Shown here: piece after piece, positions 16,066-23,820 of the stretch
How the letters are laid out: the number at the start of each line of letters is the position of its first letter
Numbering within the stretch: position 1 is the stretch's first letter
Assembly (NCBI GenBank): GCA_002315595.1
Contig: DCHG01000003.1
Location: 846 to 28,737, forward strand
Reading direction: 5' to 3'
From: Clostridiales bacterium UBA1758
GTDB taxonomy: Bacteria > Bacillota > Clostridia > Oscillospirales > UBA1758
Length of the DNA: 27,892 bases
The notes under the pieces: model-generated
Told to the model about the DNA's origin: nothing
Database searches by the model: none
What the model saw: only the letters and a program-made list of their open reading frames with translations
Translations under genes and position numbers: made by a program

Positions 16066-17790
16066 ATGAAATTTACCGTAAGTGGCGGCAACCAAGGCGC
16101 AAATATCACGTTGAACGAGCGTGAGTGCGGCGGCATACTTTTTGTGGATGTCCGCATGAAACTGAAATCGGAAGAAATCCCCGAAACATTTACCGTGGAG
16201 TGGAGTATTCCCGATCTCGGCGGATATGCGACGCTGACGCCGGAGGATTACCGCGATCATTCGATGTGTATGCACTGGCGCCGAAGATTTACTTCTTCAC
16301 GCTTGTCAAGCAATATGCCGCTTCACCAGATTGCGTCTTTGAGTGGAAAAAACTGTATCACCATGGCAATTTCCGACGCAAAAACTCCGACGAAATTACA
16401 GACCGGCGTTTGCGAATTTGACGGAAATTTTGCCTGCGCGGCGATCTTTTTCACCATGCCAACGGCACCGTTGAAGGAATATTCGGCGACGATCCGCATT
16501 GATATGCGCGATGTTCCGTATTACGAAAGTGTTTACGATGTTTCCGATTGGTGGGAAAAGGAATGTGGTTATCCGTCCGCCTATGTCCCGGATTCGGCGA
16601 AAAAACCAATGGATTCACTTTGGTATAGTTTTCATCAGTCGCTGAACCCGGATGAAGTCGTGAACGAATGCAAAGAAAGCGTGAAACTCGGTATGGAATC
16701 CGTCATCATCGATGACGGCTGGCAGACCGATGACAGTAGCGGCGGATTTGCATACTGCGGCGACTGGCAACCTTCCCGCAAAAAGGTCGGGAATATGGCG
16801 GAATTGGTTGGAAAGATCCACGATGTCGGCATGAAGGTTATCCTTTGGTACAGTATTCCGTTTGTCGGGATTCATTCGCAAAAATACGAAGAATTCAAGG
16901 ATTATTTTCTCGACCAAACAGGGGACAAAGAAACGTTTTTCGCCCTCGATCCTCGCTATAAAAAGGTGCGCGACTATCTCATCGGTACCTATACGGCGGC
17001 GGTAAAAAATTGGAATCTAGACGGATTGAAACTTGATTTTATTGATTCGTTTGAACTCAAGGGCAAGTCGTTGCAACCCGATCCGCGTCGTGACTATTCC
17101 TCGTTGGAAGACGGCGTTGACGCGTTGATGACCGGGGTGATCGAGGCTCTTTCCAAGGTCAATCCCGAAATTATGATCGAATTCCGTATGAGTTACGTCG
17201 GACCGTCCATTCGTAAATTCGGCAATATGTTCCGCGTTGGCGACTGTGCGTCGGACGCCGTCTGCAACCACGCTAATATCATCAATATGCGCATGACTTC
17301 CGGCGTGACTGCGATCCATTCGGATATGATGATGTGGAGCCCGGAGGATTCCGCGGAAAACGCGTCAATTCAAATTGCAAGTGCGTTGTTCGGTGTACCG
17401 CAAATTTCCGTTCGCGTTGACAGAATGCCCGAAACTCATCGAAAAATGATCAAATATTATTTGGATTTCTGGAAAGCACATCGTGATGTACTCCTCGACG
17501 GTAAACTCATCGCCGATCATCCCGAATGTCAGTACACGCTTGCACGTTCCATTCTCGGCGATCGAAGCGTGATTGTTTCCTATGCTGAAAAACTTGTCGA
17601 TGTGACGACAAAATCGGCGGTGATCGTGAATATTTCCGGCGAAAGCGGGCTTTATATTCAGCATTGCGAAGGAAAAAGTTACCATATTGTGAACTGTATG
17701 GGCGATGAGATCGCGTTCGGATCCTTTAATGCGGAAATTGAAAAAATTACCGTTCCGACCGGCGGTATGTTGTTTATCGGGGGAAAGTGA
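16066..17790 (+). CDS. GH36-like alpha-galactosidase family glycosidase
   Basis: A 574-residue protein with the clan GH-D barrel. After a beta-sandwich N-terminal half, it has MDSLWYSFHQ, ESVIIDDGWQ, GMKVILWYSIPF and GLKLDFIDSF, where D324 is the likely nucleophile; the likely acid/base is D393 or D397 in FRVGDCASD. GH36 members cleave alpha-galactosides or alpha-N-acetylgalactosaminides. At 574 residues it is shorter than the usual 700-plus GH36, and it has no signal peptide, so it should act in the cytoplasm. It starts 15 nt after the glycosylase stop with AGCGGAGG upstream, and its stop overlaps the next gene by one base. The exact sugar is not evident. Confidence 0.87.
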   Translation: MKFTVSGGNQGANITLNERECGGILFVDVRMKLKSEEIPETFTVEWSIPDLGGYATLTPEDYRDHSMCMHWRRRFTSSRLSSNMPLHQIASLSGKNCITMAISDAKTPTKLQTGVCEFDGNFACAAIFFTMPTAPLKEYSATIRIDMRDVPYYESVYDVSDWWEKECGYPSAYVPDSAKKPMDSLWYSFHQSLNPDEVVNECKESVKLGMESVIIDDGWQTDDSSGGFAYCGDWQPSRKKVGNMAELVGKIHDVGMKVILWYSIPFVGIHSQKYEEFKDYFLDQTGDKETFFALDPRYKKVRDYLIGTYTAAVKNWNLDGLKLDFIDSFELKGKSLQPDPRRDYSSLEDGVDALMTGVIEALSKVNPEIMIEFRMSYVGPSIRKFGNMFRVGDCASDAVCNHANIINMRMTSGVTAIHSDMMMWSPEDSAENASIQIASALFGVPQISVRVDRMPETHRKMIKYYLDFWKAHRDVLLDGKLIADHPECQYTLARSILGDRSVIVSYAEKLVDVTTKSAVIVNISGESGLYIQHCEGKSYHIVNCMGDEIAFGSFNAEIEKITVPTGGMLFIGGK

Positions 17791-18356
17791 TGCGTTATAC
17801 TGCGTTTGATGTCGAAACACCAAATCAAAAAAACGACCGAATGAGTGCCATTGGTGTTGCCTTGATCGAGGACGGTATGATCGTTCAAGAATACGACACC
17901 ATCGTCGATCCGATGACATTTTTTGAACCGTTTCATATCGAACTGACCGGGATCACCCCCGAAATGGCGAAAAAATCGCCAACTTTCCCGGAGGTTTGGA
18001 ATGAAATCGCCCCTTTGTTTGAGGACTCGGTACTCGTGGCACACAACGCGCCGTTTGATTTGGGGGTGCTTTGCAAATGCCTGCACGCGTATGGCATCCA
18101 ATGGAAGACAACGGTGAAGTACGTCTGCACCGTTCGGCTTGGTCGGGTGTGTTATCCGGGGTTGAATGACCATCGACTTGACACCCTTTGTGATCGCGTC
18201 GGTATTGAACTAGACCATCATCGGGCTGGGAGCGATACGCACGCTTGTGCGGAACTGTTGCTCGACTATATCAGTCATGATATTGATCCCGAACGGTATT
18301 TCGCTGAATTTGATTTTTTGTGCGGAAGGACGGTCGACCGGTGGAAAAGAAGATAA
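17790..18356 (+). CDS. DEDDh 3'-5' exonuclease (DnaQ/epsilon-like)
   Basis: A 188-residue exonuclease with all DEDDh residues: FDVET (D7, E9), VAHNAPFDL (second Asp), and HHRAGSDTHA (His and last Asp). The ITGITPEMA segment is typical of polymerase III epsilon-like proofreading nucleases. The stand-alone size suggests a repair or RNA/DNA trimming nuclease rather than the replisome subunit. Start at ATG 17790 overlaps the GH36 TGA (TGATG) with GGGGG a few nt before; a GTG at 17787 would add one residue. Confidence 0.9.
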   Translation: MRYTAFDVETPNQKNDRMSAIGVALIEDGMIVQEYDTIVDPMTFFEPFHIELTGITPEMAKKSPTFPEVWNEIAPLFEDSVLVAHNAPFDLGVLCKCLHAYGIQWKTTVKYVCTVRLGRVCYPGLNDHRLDTLCDRVGIELDHHRAGSDTHACAELLLDYISHDIDPERYFAEFDFLCGRTVDRWKRR

Positions 18357-18736
18357 CCGAAGTCGTTGCGGCATTGATTTGGAACGGTGACCGTTTTATG
18401 GCGTGTCAACGGCCGGAATACAAGGCACGCGGCTTAAAGTGGGAATTTGTCGGCGGAAAAGTTGAGCCGGGTGAAACCATGCAGCAGGCACTCAAACGCG
18501 AGTGTATGGAAGAATTATCCGTCGAAATCGACGTTGGGGATCTGTATATGCAACTGGTTCACGAATACCCGGATTTGACGGTTCGGTTGACGCTCTTTAA
18601 CGCGACGATCAAAAGCGGCATACCGCAGTTGAACGAGCATAACGACCTTCGATGGATCACCGTAGACGAGATCGACAACTACGAATTTTGCCCTGCGGAT
18701 GAAGAAATTCTTGTGAAATTGAAGGCGAACCGATGA
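18341..18736 (+). CDS. MutT-type Nudix hydrolase
   Basis: A 131-residue Nudix protein, probably a (deoxy)nucleoside triphosphate pyrophosphatase of the MutT/NudG type that clears oxidised nucleotides. The Nudix box reads GGKVEPGETMQQALKRECME followed by ELSV, keeping G, E, RE and EE, with Ser in place of the usual Gly near the end. Start taken as GTG 18341 (MEKKITEVVAAL), which matches the family N-terminus and has GGAAGGA upstream; the earlier GTG at 18320 lacks a ribosome site. It overlaps the exonuclease gene by 16 nt, so translation is coupled. It is the last gene of the plus-strand unit. Confidence 0.9.
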   Translation: MEKKITEVVAALIWNGDRFMACQRPEYKARGLKWEFVGGKVEPGETMQQALKRECMEELSVEIDVGDLYMQLVHEYPDLTVRLTLFNATIKSGIPQLNEHNDLRWITVDEIDNYEFCPADEEILVKLKANR

Positions 18737-18903
18737 TGGGTTCATGAGAAAACATCGGGAAATCATTCAAAACGATGTAAAGGTAGTACACTTTGCATTA
18801 GAATGAATTCTGAACTGGCGTTTCAACGATCCGGATGTATGAACAGCCTACGAATTATTTTGCATTTTTTCAAATTAAATATACCAAAAATAAAACATAC
18901 AAT

Positions 18904-19518
18904 CTATTTTTTGTCACTTTCAGCCAATCGAAGAATACGCTTCGTTCTGTTCAACGGAACGGGTAATTCTTCGAGCGTAAAGTGTTCTACCTTGACAATA
19001 TAACCTATGCTTTCCAACTTTGAGGAATAGGTCGGAACGACGACTCGGTCGCCTTTTGTGTATGTCGGATCGGTTGTGCGGTAATAATATGTCCGTCCGT
19101 CGCCGAAACTGATACTGCAATAAATATATTTGCCGGTTTGACGGGGAGAACCTTTCATTCCGTCCAGATATGCACGGTTTTCATCGCTGACAAAGTCCTT
19201 GTATGTGTCGAGTTCATTTTCAATTTTGTCAAGTGTACCCGTTTCCGCACAACGGTCGATGAAAGATTTGACGAGTCCGTCGCGTTCGTTTTCCAAAGAG
19301 GAAAGCATTTCGCGGACAAACCGGGTGGAAGCGGATTTTTCCGTCGACAATTTTTGAAGGATCTGAATTGCACCCCGAAAAGAATCAAAAAATAAGGATG
19401 CGATGCAGGTGCTTCGCAGGTCGTTTAGGTTTTTCGTCAGTTCTTTTGTTTCATTCGGGAAATAACGAGCGATATTTTTCAGTGCAAGATTTAATTTAAT
19501 AGTGTCCAATAAAGCCAT
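18904..19518 (-). CDS. Unknown protein with N-terminal helical region and C-terminal beta domain
   Basis: A 204-residue protein starting at ATG 19518, with GGGTG 7 nt upstream. I do not recognise a named family. Residues 1 to about 125 are helical and charged (LKNIARYFPNETKELTKNLNDL, MLSSLENERDGLVKSFIDRC). The C-terminal 70 residues (GKYIYCSISFGDGRTYYYRT, then YTKGDRVVVPTYS, GYIVKVEHF) look like a small beta-barrel reminiscent of the start of PriA, where a YYRTD...GDRVVVP pattern is found. No signal peptide or membrane segment is kept with this start. Its start codon is only 25 nt from the divergent MBL gene, so their promoters must lie inside each other. The 18737-18903 stretch after it holds no gene or clear hairpin. 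Confidence 0.75.
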   Translation of the reverse strand: MALLDTIKLNLALKNIARYFPNETKELTKNLNDLRSTCIASLFFDSFRGAIQILQKLSTEKSASTRFVREMLSSLENERDGLVKSFIDRCAETGTLDKIENELDTYKDFVSDENRAYLDGMKGSPRQTGKYIYCSISFGDGRTYYYRTTDPTYTKGDRVVVPTYSSKLESIGYIVKVEHFTLEELPVPLNRTKRILRLAESDKK

Positions 19519-19543
19519 TTTATCACCCAAAATCGAGGAAATT

Positions 19544-20161
19544 ATGGAAAAAATTACGATTAACGCCCATGCGAGCGTAAAAATCACATCATCAAAAACT
19601 GTCTATTTCGATCCGTATTTGATCGAAGAGGCTATGCATGATGCGGATGTCATCTTCATTTCACATTCTCATTACGATCATTTTTCACCGGAAGCGATTG
19701 AAAAGATCGTTAAACAGACCACGGTTTTCGTTGCCCCGAAGTCGATGAAGGAGGAAATGACCGATTATTCGGATCACGAGATCGTTTTTGTTGAGCCGGA
19801 ACAAAAATATGAGACGGTGGGAATTCATTTTTCGACCGTTGCCGCGTACAATATTGCGAAAACCTTTCATCCGCGTCACAACGAATGGGTTGGATATGTC
19901 GTTAATTTGGACAAAAAGGTCTATTTTGCGGGCGATACCGAATTGACGCCGGAAATTCGGAATGTTCACTGCGATGTTGCAATTCTGCCGATCGGGGGAA
20001 AATACACAATGGACGCCAGAGATGCGGCGGAATTGGTCAATTTTCTCCGTCCGAAGGTTGCAATCCCGATGCACTACGGATCCATTATCGGCTCAAAAGA
20101 GGATGCAGATTTGTTTGAAAGCCTGATCGACACAAATATTGAGGTTCGAAAACTTATCTAG
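19544..20161 (+). CDS. MBL-fold metal-dependent hydrolase (UlaG-like)
   Basis: A 205-residue metallo-beta-lactamase fold protein. It has the HxHxDH motif SHSHYDHF (about 45-52), a histidine in FHPRHNEWVGYVV, Asp in FAGDTE and a final IPMHYG histidine, giving a complete two-metal site. Similar small UlaG-like proteins hydrolyse phosphoesters or lactones, but the substrate is unknown. Start chosen at ATG 19544, with GAGGAAA 3-8 nt upstream, rather than the in-frame ATG 19502, which lies within the divergent gene. A terminator follows 14 nt after the stop codon. Confidence 0.9.
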   Translation: MEKITINAHASVKITSSKTVYFDPYLIEEAMHDADVIFISHSHYDHFSPEAIEKIVKQTTVFVAPKSMKEEMTDYSDHEIVFVEPEQKYETVGIHFSTVAAYNIAKTFHPRHNEWVGYVVNLDKKVYFAGDTELTPEIRNVHCDVAILPIGGKYTMDARDAAELVNFLRPKVAIPMHYGSIIGSKEDADLFESLIDTNIEVRKLI

Positions 20162-20174
20162 CATATGAAAAGTT

Positions 20175-20208
20175 CGCCTATCCCCAAAACCGGGGATAGG
20201 CGTTTTTT
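20175..20208 (+). terminator. Terminator between MBL hydrolase and oxidoreductase genes
   Basis: An 11-bp perfect stem (20175-20185 with 20192-20202) and 6-nt loop, followed by T6 on the plus strand. It also follows the minus-strand oxidoreductase stop at 20210, with GAACTTTTC after it, so it probably serves both genes. Confidence 0.9.
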
Positions 20209-20209
20209 A

Positions 20210-21280
20210 TCAGTATTTGACGGGCAACGGATTTTGACGGTGCGCTTCTTCCATAACGGCGACCTGAACGCCGAGTTGTTTGAGCGTAACACGCAAAGGC
20301 TCGCCGTTGGCGAGGTGGTTGTAAATGTCGGTATAAAGGCAATAGGTATCGGCGGAGAACACATTGTCCATGACATTGACAACATCCCAACTTTCCTCAT
20401 GCCAAGGAAGTTGTTCGCCGCAATATCGGGGTGAGCCGTCCTCAAAACGGAGGGATTCCCGCGTCAGATGTTGTTGCGGGGCTTCCTTTTCATCGAAATA
20501 CTTCCAACGGACGGTCTTTTGATCGGCGGAAAGGGAACCGCGGTCGCCGTGTACCTGGAACGAATAGCCACAGAAAGCGTTGCAGGAGGAGATTTCGACC
20601 TCAACAACGGGCTTATTCGGTCGAGTCAGGATGAGAAGAACATAGTCTTCCGCGTCACCAAAGGTGTTGACGCAATCCATTTTGCAAAAAACATTCGGCA
20701 CTTCATCGTAATCGCCGAAGAATTCGAGTGCGTGACCGACTGGATGCGGACCGGTATTGTAAAGACTGCCCGCAGTATTGCATTGAAGCGTCTGCCAGTC
20801 CCAACGGCGTGCATATCCGTTGACGGCGACCTTGACATTGACGATTCGTCCCAAAACGCCACTGCGTGCAATTTCCAACACCTTTTGGAACTGCGCACGA
20901 TAGCGGGATTGCAGGAACGGCATTAAATCGCCATTGGATTCCGCGTCGGCTTTGACAAGTTGGTTGAAAACTTCCGTATTCGGTGCAATCGGCTTTTCGG
21001 ATAGCACGTTGAAGTCATGACGGAGCAGATCAAAAGAGATCGGGGCATGAAATTGGGAATAGGACGCGTTTACGACGAAATCAATATCGTTTCTGCCGAA
21101 TAGTTCACGGTAATCACAGAGGGTTTCACAACCGTGTTCGGAGGCGGCTAGCGCACGACGGTACTCCAATTCGTCCACGACTGCGACAAGTTCAAATCGG
21201 TCGTCGTTTTTGAGGTGGGCACAATGGATATCGCGTCCGCTTCGACCGTAACCAATGACGGCAACTCGAAGTTTTTTCAT
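20210..21280 (-). CDS. Gfo/Idh/MocA family oxidoreductase
   Basis: A 356-residue NAD(P)-dependent dehydrogenase starting at ATG 21280 (8 nt after AAGGA; the ATG at 21289 abuts that site). The Rossmann loop VAVIGYGRSGRDIH starts at about residue 5, and LSEKPIAPN (EKP motif, about 93) and NTGPHPVGHALEFFGD (about 190) carry the conserved Lys and His. Members oxidise or reduce sugar carbons, myo-inositol or similar polyols. It has its own promoter (21312-21340) and stands alone. The sugar is not evident from the sequence. Confidence 0.92.
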   Translation of the reverse strand: MKKLRVAVIGYGRSGRDIHCAHLKNDDRFELVAVVDELEYRRALAASEHGCETLCDYRELFGRNDIDFVVNASYSQFHAPISFDLLRHDFNVLSEKPIAPNTEVFNQLVKADAESNGDLMPFLQSRYRAQFQKVLEIARSGVLGRIVNVKVAVNGYARRWDWQTLQCNTAGSLYNTGPHPVGHALEFFGDYDEVPNVFCKMDCVNTFGDAEDYVLLILTRPNKPVVEVEISSCNAFCGYSFQVHGDRGSLSADQKTVRWKYFDEKEAPQQHLTRESLRFEDGSPRYCGEQLPWHEESWDVVNVMDNVFSADTYCLYTDIYNHLANGEPLRVTLKQLGVQVAVMEEAHRQNPLPVKY

Positions 21281-21311
21281 GTTTTTCATCCTTTCAACCT
21301 AATTTGACTTT

Positions 21312-21340
21312 ATTCTAACACCGCCCGATCCGAAAAGCAA
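21312..21340 (-). promoter_or_regulatory. Promoter of the Gfo/Idh/MocA gene
   Basis: Minus strand: TTGCTT (21335-21340), 17-bp spacer ending in TGT, TAGAAT (21312-21317), an extended -10. Confidence 0.65.
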
Positions 21341-21392
21341 TACGGTTTTAATCAAAACTTAAAGGTAAAACAGTGGATTTTTCCCGAAAATA

Positions 21393-21401
21393 TGTTAGAA
21401 T
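21393..21401 (+). promoter_or_regulatory. Extended -10 element before the response regulator
   Basis: TGT-TAGAAT (21393-21401) is the same extended -10 as in the divergent oxidoreductase promoter; the -35 region (GTGGAT) is poor, which fits a gene needing an activator. Confidence 0.45.
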
Positions 21402-21428
21402 TTATGTATCAATCGTGGGAGGATTTTT

Positions 21429-22139
21429 ATGTATCGAATTCTTGTATGTGACGACGAAGCGGATATTGTTTCGGCATTGAAGATATATTTGGAGGCGGAA
21501 GGCTACGAAGTCGTCACGGCTTCCAACGGGCTTGAAGCGATTGAATTGGCAAAGCAGACCGAAGTCCAACTTATCCTGTTGGACATTATGATGCCGGAAC
21601 TTGATGGGATTTCGGCGATGGTGCATTTGAGAGAGGAATGTAACGCACCAGTTATATTGTTGACGGCAAAGGCGGAGGATGCGGACAAAATCCTCGGTCT
21701 TGATATGGGCGCGGACGATTATATCACAAAACCGTTCAGCCCTGCGGTACTTCTTGCGCGTGTGCGTAGTCAACTTCGCAGATACACCTCTCTCGGAGGT
21801 GTGCAAAAGGAAACGGGGCGGCTGATCATCGGCGGAGTCGTCCTCGATGATCAGGCAAAGACCGTGGAAGTTGACGGGATCCCCGCAATGCTGACGCCGA
21901 TCGAATTCAATTTGTTAAAATACCTCATGACTAATGCCGGAAAAGTTTTTTCCACGACGCAGATCTATGAAGCGGTTTGGAACGATCCCGCCTACGGTGC
22001 AGACGGAACGGTTGCCGTACATATCCGTCATATTCGTGAAAAGATCGAAGCGGATCCTGCGGAGCCTCGTTATATCAAGGTGGTTTGGGGACAGGGGTAC
22101 AAATTTGAGAACATAAAAAACCGTGGCACGGAGGTGTGA
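21429..22139 (+). CDS. OmpR/PhoB-type response regulator
   Basis: A 236-residue two-component regulator. The receiver domain (1-120) has acidic pair DDE at 8-10, phospho-acceptor D52 in LLLDIMMPELDG-like LLDIMMPEL, the T/S in LLTAKA and Lys in YITKPFSP. A winged-helix DNA-binding domain follows (about 135-230: LTPIEFNLLKYLMTNAG, VAVHIRHIREKIE, VWGQGYKFE). It resembles the VanR/PhoP-like group. The start has TGGGAGG 6 nt upstream. The kinase ribosome site GGAGGTG lies across its stop codon, so the pair is coupled. Confidence 0.96.
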   Translation: MYRILVCDDEADIVSALKIYLEAEGYEVVTASNGLEAIELAKQTEVQLILLDIMMPELDGISAMVHLREECNAPVILLTAKAEDADKILGLDMGADDYITKPFSPAVLLARVRSQLRRYTSLGGVQKETGRLIIGGVVLDDQAKTVEVDGIPAMLTPIEFNLLKYLMTNAGKVFSTTQIYEAVWNDPAYGADGTVAVHIRHIREKIEADPAEPRYIKVVWGQGYKFENIKNRGTEV

Positions 22140-22140
22140 A

Positions 22141-22818
22141 ATGACGAAAAATCTTGCGGTGAAGATCACAGCGATCTTTTTGTTTGCGGCATTTGCTGCA
22201 ATTCTCGGATTGACCGTGGTCGGCTGGCAATATATGTCTGTTTGCGAACGTTATGTGGTCCCTGAGCCGGGAATGGATGGTGGGATGTATTGGGGATTGC
22301 ATGAATTCAAAAGTCTCTTTGTTCCGACGGTGATCGTTTCGCCGTTGATCATGCTGATTTTGATGGTTTATTTGGTCTGCGTCGAAGGTCACCGCACGGG
22401 AACGGATGAAATTCTGCCGAATTTGCAGGATCATATCCCGACCGATCTTTATTTCGGAATGGCGATTGTGGCGTTGGTGTTTGTCGTCAGCGTCGGATAT
22501 ACCGCGATAGAGGACATTTTCTCGCTTTACTACGACTACGCCGATGTATGGAGCGTCGGTGTGACATTCAGCGCACCTCAACTGATCTGGCTTCTTCCGA
22601 TTGGTGCCGCAACAATCATGGGAAGCGCTCTCATTTGTCTTGCGGGAATTCTTACAATCGCCGCAAGAATCAAATTGCGTACCTTTTTCAAAAATACGGT
22701 TATTTACCGAATTGGTGCGGGAATTACCGATGTTTTGATGAATTTCGGCGGAACGGCAAAATGGGCGGTCGCGTTTTTGGGAATTCAGGTCGTAAATCTG
22801 TTTTTGTTTTTTTGGTGA
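22141..22818 (+). CDS. N-terminal membrane part of split sensor histidine kinase
   Basis: A 225-residue segment starting at ATG 22141, one base after the regulator stop. It contains about four or five hydrophobic stretches (VKITAIFLFAAFAAILGLTVVGW, TVIVSPLIMLILMVYLV, FGMAIVALVFVVSVGY, APQLIWLLPIGAATIMGSALICLAGIL, AVAFLGIQVVNLFLFF) but no kinase domain. It ends at TGA 22816-22818, two bases after a run of seven T (22807-22813). One extra T, or a -1 slip, joins it to the next frame, continuing the hydrophobic segment LFLFFLVIQGKW. It is therefore the first half of one kinase of about 538 residues, not a protein with a role of its own, unless the shift is real. Confidence 0.85.
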   Translation: MTKNLAVKITAIFLFAAFAAILGLTVVGWQYMSVCERYVVPEPGMDGGMYWGLHEFKSLFVPTVIVSPLIMLILMVYLVCVEGHRTGTDEILPNLQDHIPTDLYFGMAIVALVFVVSVGYTAIEDIFSLYYDYADVWSVGVTFSAPQLIWLLPIGAATIMGSALICLAGILTIAARIKLRTFFKNTVIYRIGAGITDVLMNFGGTAKWAVAFLGIQVVNLFLFFW

Positions 22819-23756
22819 TACAGGGCAAATGGTCGGCTTTGATCGGGATAATGGGACTGATTTCGCTGAACGGATGGACATTTATTCGCATTTTCCGCAT
22901 CTCAAAGCAGGCAAATGAGGTCAAACAAGGCGTATTGCGGATTCGTTCGGGGGATTCGAATTACAGAATTTTTTCCGCGGGAATGACGGAGGAACTGAAA
23001 TTGATCGCCGAAACGATCAACGGCATCGGTGACGGAATTCATGCGGCGGTCGAAAAACAGATGAAAAGCGAACGCATGAAAACGGAATTGATCACGAATG
23101 TTTCGCACGATATCAAAACGCCCGTCACATCCATTGTTTCCTATGCGCGCTTGCTTTGTGAAACCGATCTTGACCAAAAACAGCGCGAGTATGCGTCGGT
23201 CATCGACCGTCAGTCAATGCGGTTAAAGAAATTGACCGAGGACATCGTCGAAGCGTCGAAAGCGTCTTCGGGTTCGTTGGAGGTACATCTGTCGCCGGTC
23301 GATATTTGCGAACTTGCTCGTCAAGCGGCGGGGGAGTATGAGGAAAGGTTTGCAAAAGCCGATCTGGAATTCGTCTGCGTCATCCCGGACGAAAAGCGTT
23401 ATGTCATGGCGGACGGGCGATATTTGTGGCGCGTGATCGACAATCTGCTTGCAAATGCCTTTAAGTATTCCGCCAAGGGAACAAGGGTGTATTTTTTGGA
23501 AACGAGTGATACGGAATATGAAAGTATTTCGGTAAAAAACATCTCCAAAAAGATGCTGAATATACCAGCAGAGGAACTTTTGGAACGCTTTGCACGAGGT
23601 GATGAATCACGCAACGAAGAAGGAAGCGGGCTTGGCTTGTCGATTGCAAAAAGTCTGACGGAACTTCAACACGGCAAACTGAATTTGATGATCGACGGAG
23701 ATCTTTTTAAGGCGACTGCGTCGTTTCAAACCACCGAAGCACCTACGCAGGATTGA
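22815..23756 (+). CDS. C-terminal catalytic part of the split sensor histidine kinase
   Basis: The frame after the T-run. It encodes the last membrane segment (ALIGIMGLISLNGWTFIRIFRI), a short HAMP-like linker, the H-box NVSHDIKTPVTSIVSYARLL (phospho-accepting His), the N-box NLLANAFKYS and the G2 box GSGLGLSIAKSL. The G1 box is not a normal DxG; VKNISKK stands in its place, as in several VanS-like kinases. If translated alone, it could start at GTG 22815 (overlapping the TGA as GTGA) or ATG 22851, but neither has a ribosome site. It is most simply the second half of the gene starting at 22141. It is paired with the upstream OmpR-type regulator. Confidence 0.85.
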   Translation: MIQGKWSALIGIMGLISLNGWTFIRIFRISKQANEVKQGVLRIRSGDSNYRIFSAGMTEELKLIAETINGIGDGIHAAVEKQMKSERMKTELITNVSHDIKTPVTSIVSYARLLCETDLDQKQREYASVIDRQSMRLKKLTEDIVEASKASSGSLEVHLSPVDICELARQAAGEYEERFAKADLEFVCVIPDEKRYVMADGRYLWRVIDNLLANAFKYSAKGTRVYFLETSDTEYESISVKNISKKMLNIPAEELLERFARGDESRNEEGSGLGLSIAKSLTELQHGKLNLMIDGDLFKATASFQTTEAPTQD

Positions 23757-23765
23757 TTATTAGTC

Positions 23766-23806
23766 GAAAATAAGAGCAGTACCTTGAATGATCATGGTAC
23801 TGCTCT
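23766..23806 (-). terminator. Terminator after the KDPG/KHG aldolase gene
   Basis: An 11-bp perfect stem (23773-23783 with 23796-23806) and 12-nt loop, followed on the minus strand by TTATTTTC. The plus strand lacks a T-run, so it mainly ends the leftward transcript; it also lies 16 nt after the kinase stop. Confidence 0.75.
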
Positions 23807-23820
23807 CGGCATATATGGGA

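Noticed and set aside
18737..18903. Possible small gene (plus frame from 18803)
   Set aside because: The 66-codon frame runs through the end of the opposite gene, has no ribosome site, and the AT-rich gap holds no clear hairpin or promoter.
22548..22811. Start of the second kinase frame at ATG 22548
   Set aside because: The part before the T-run overlaps a clear membrane-protein frame and encodes a low-quality sequence; only the part after about 22812 is real.
23773..23806. Hairpin as a terminator for the two-component operon
   Set aside because: There is no T-run after it on the plus strand, whereas the minus strand has one, so it was assigned to the aldolase gene.
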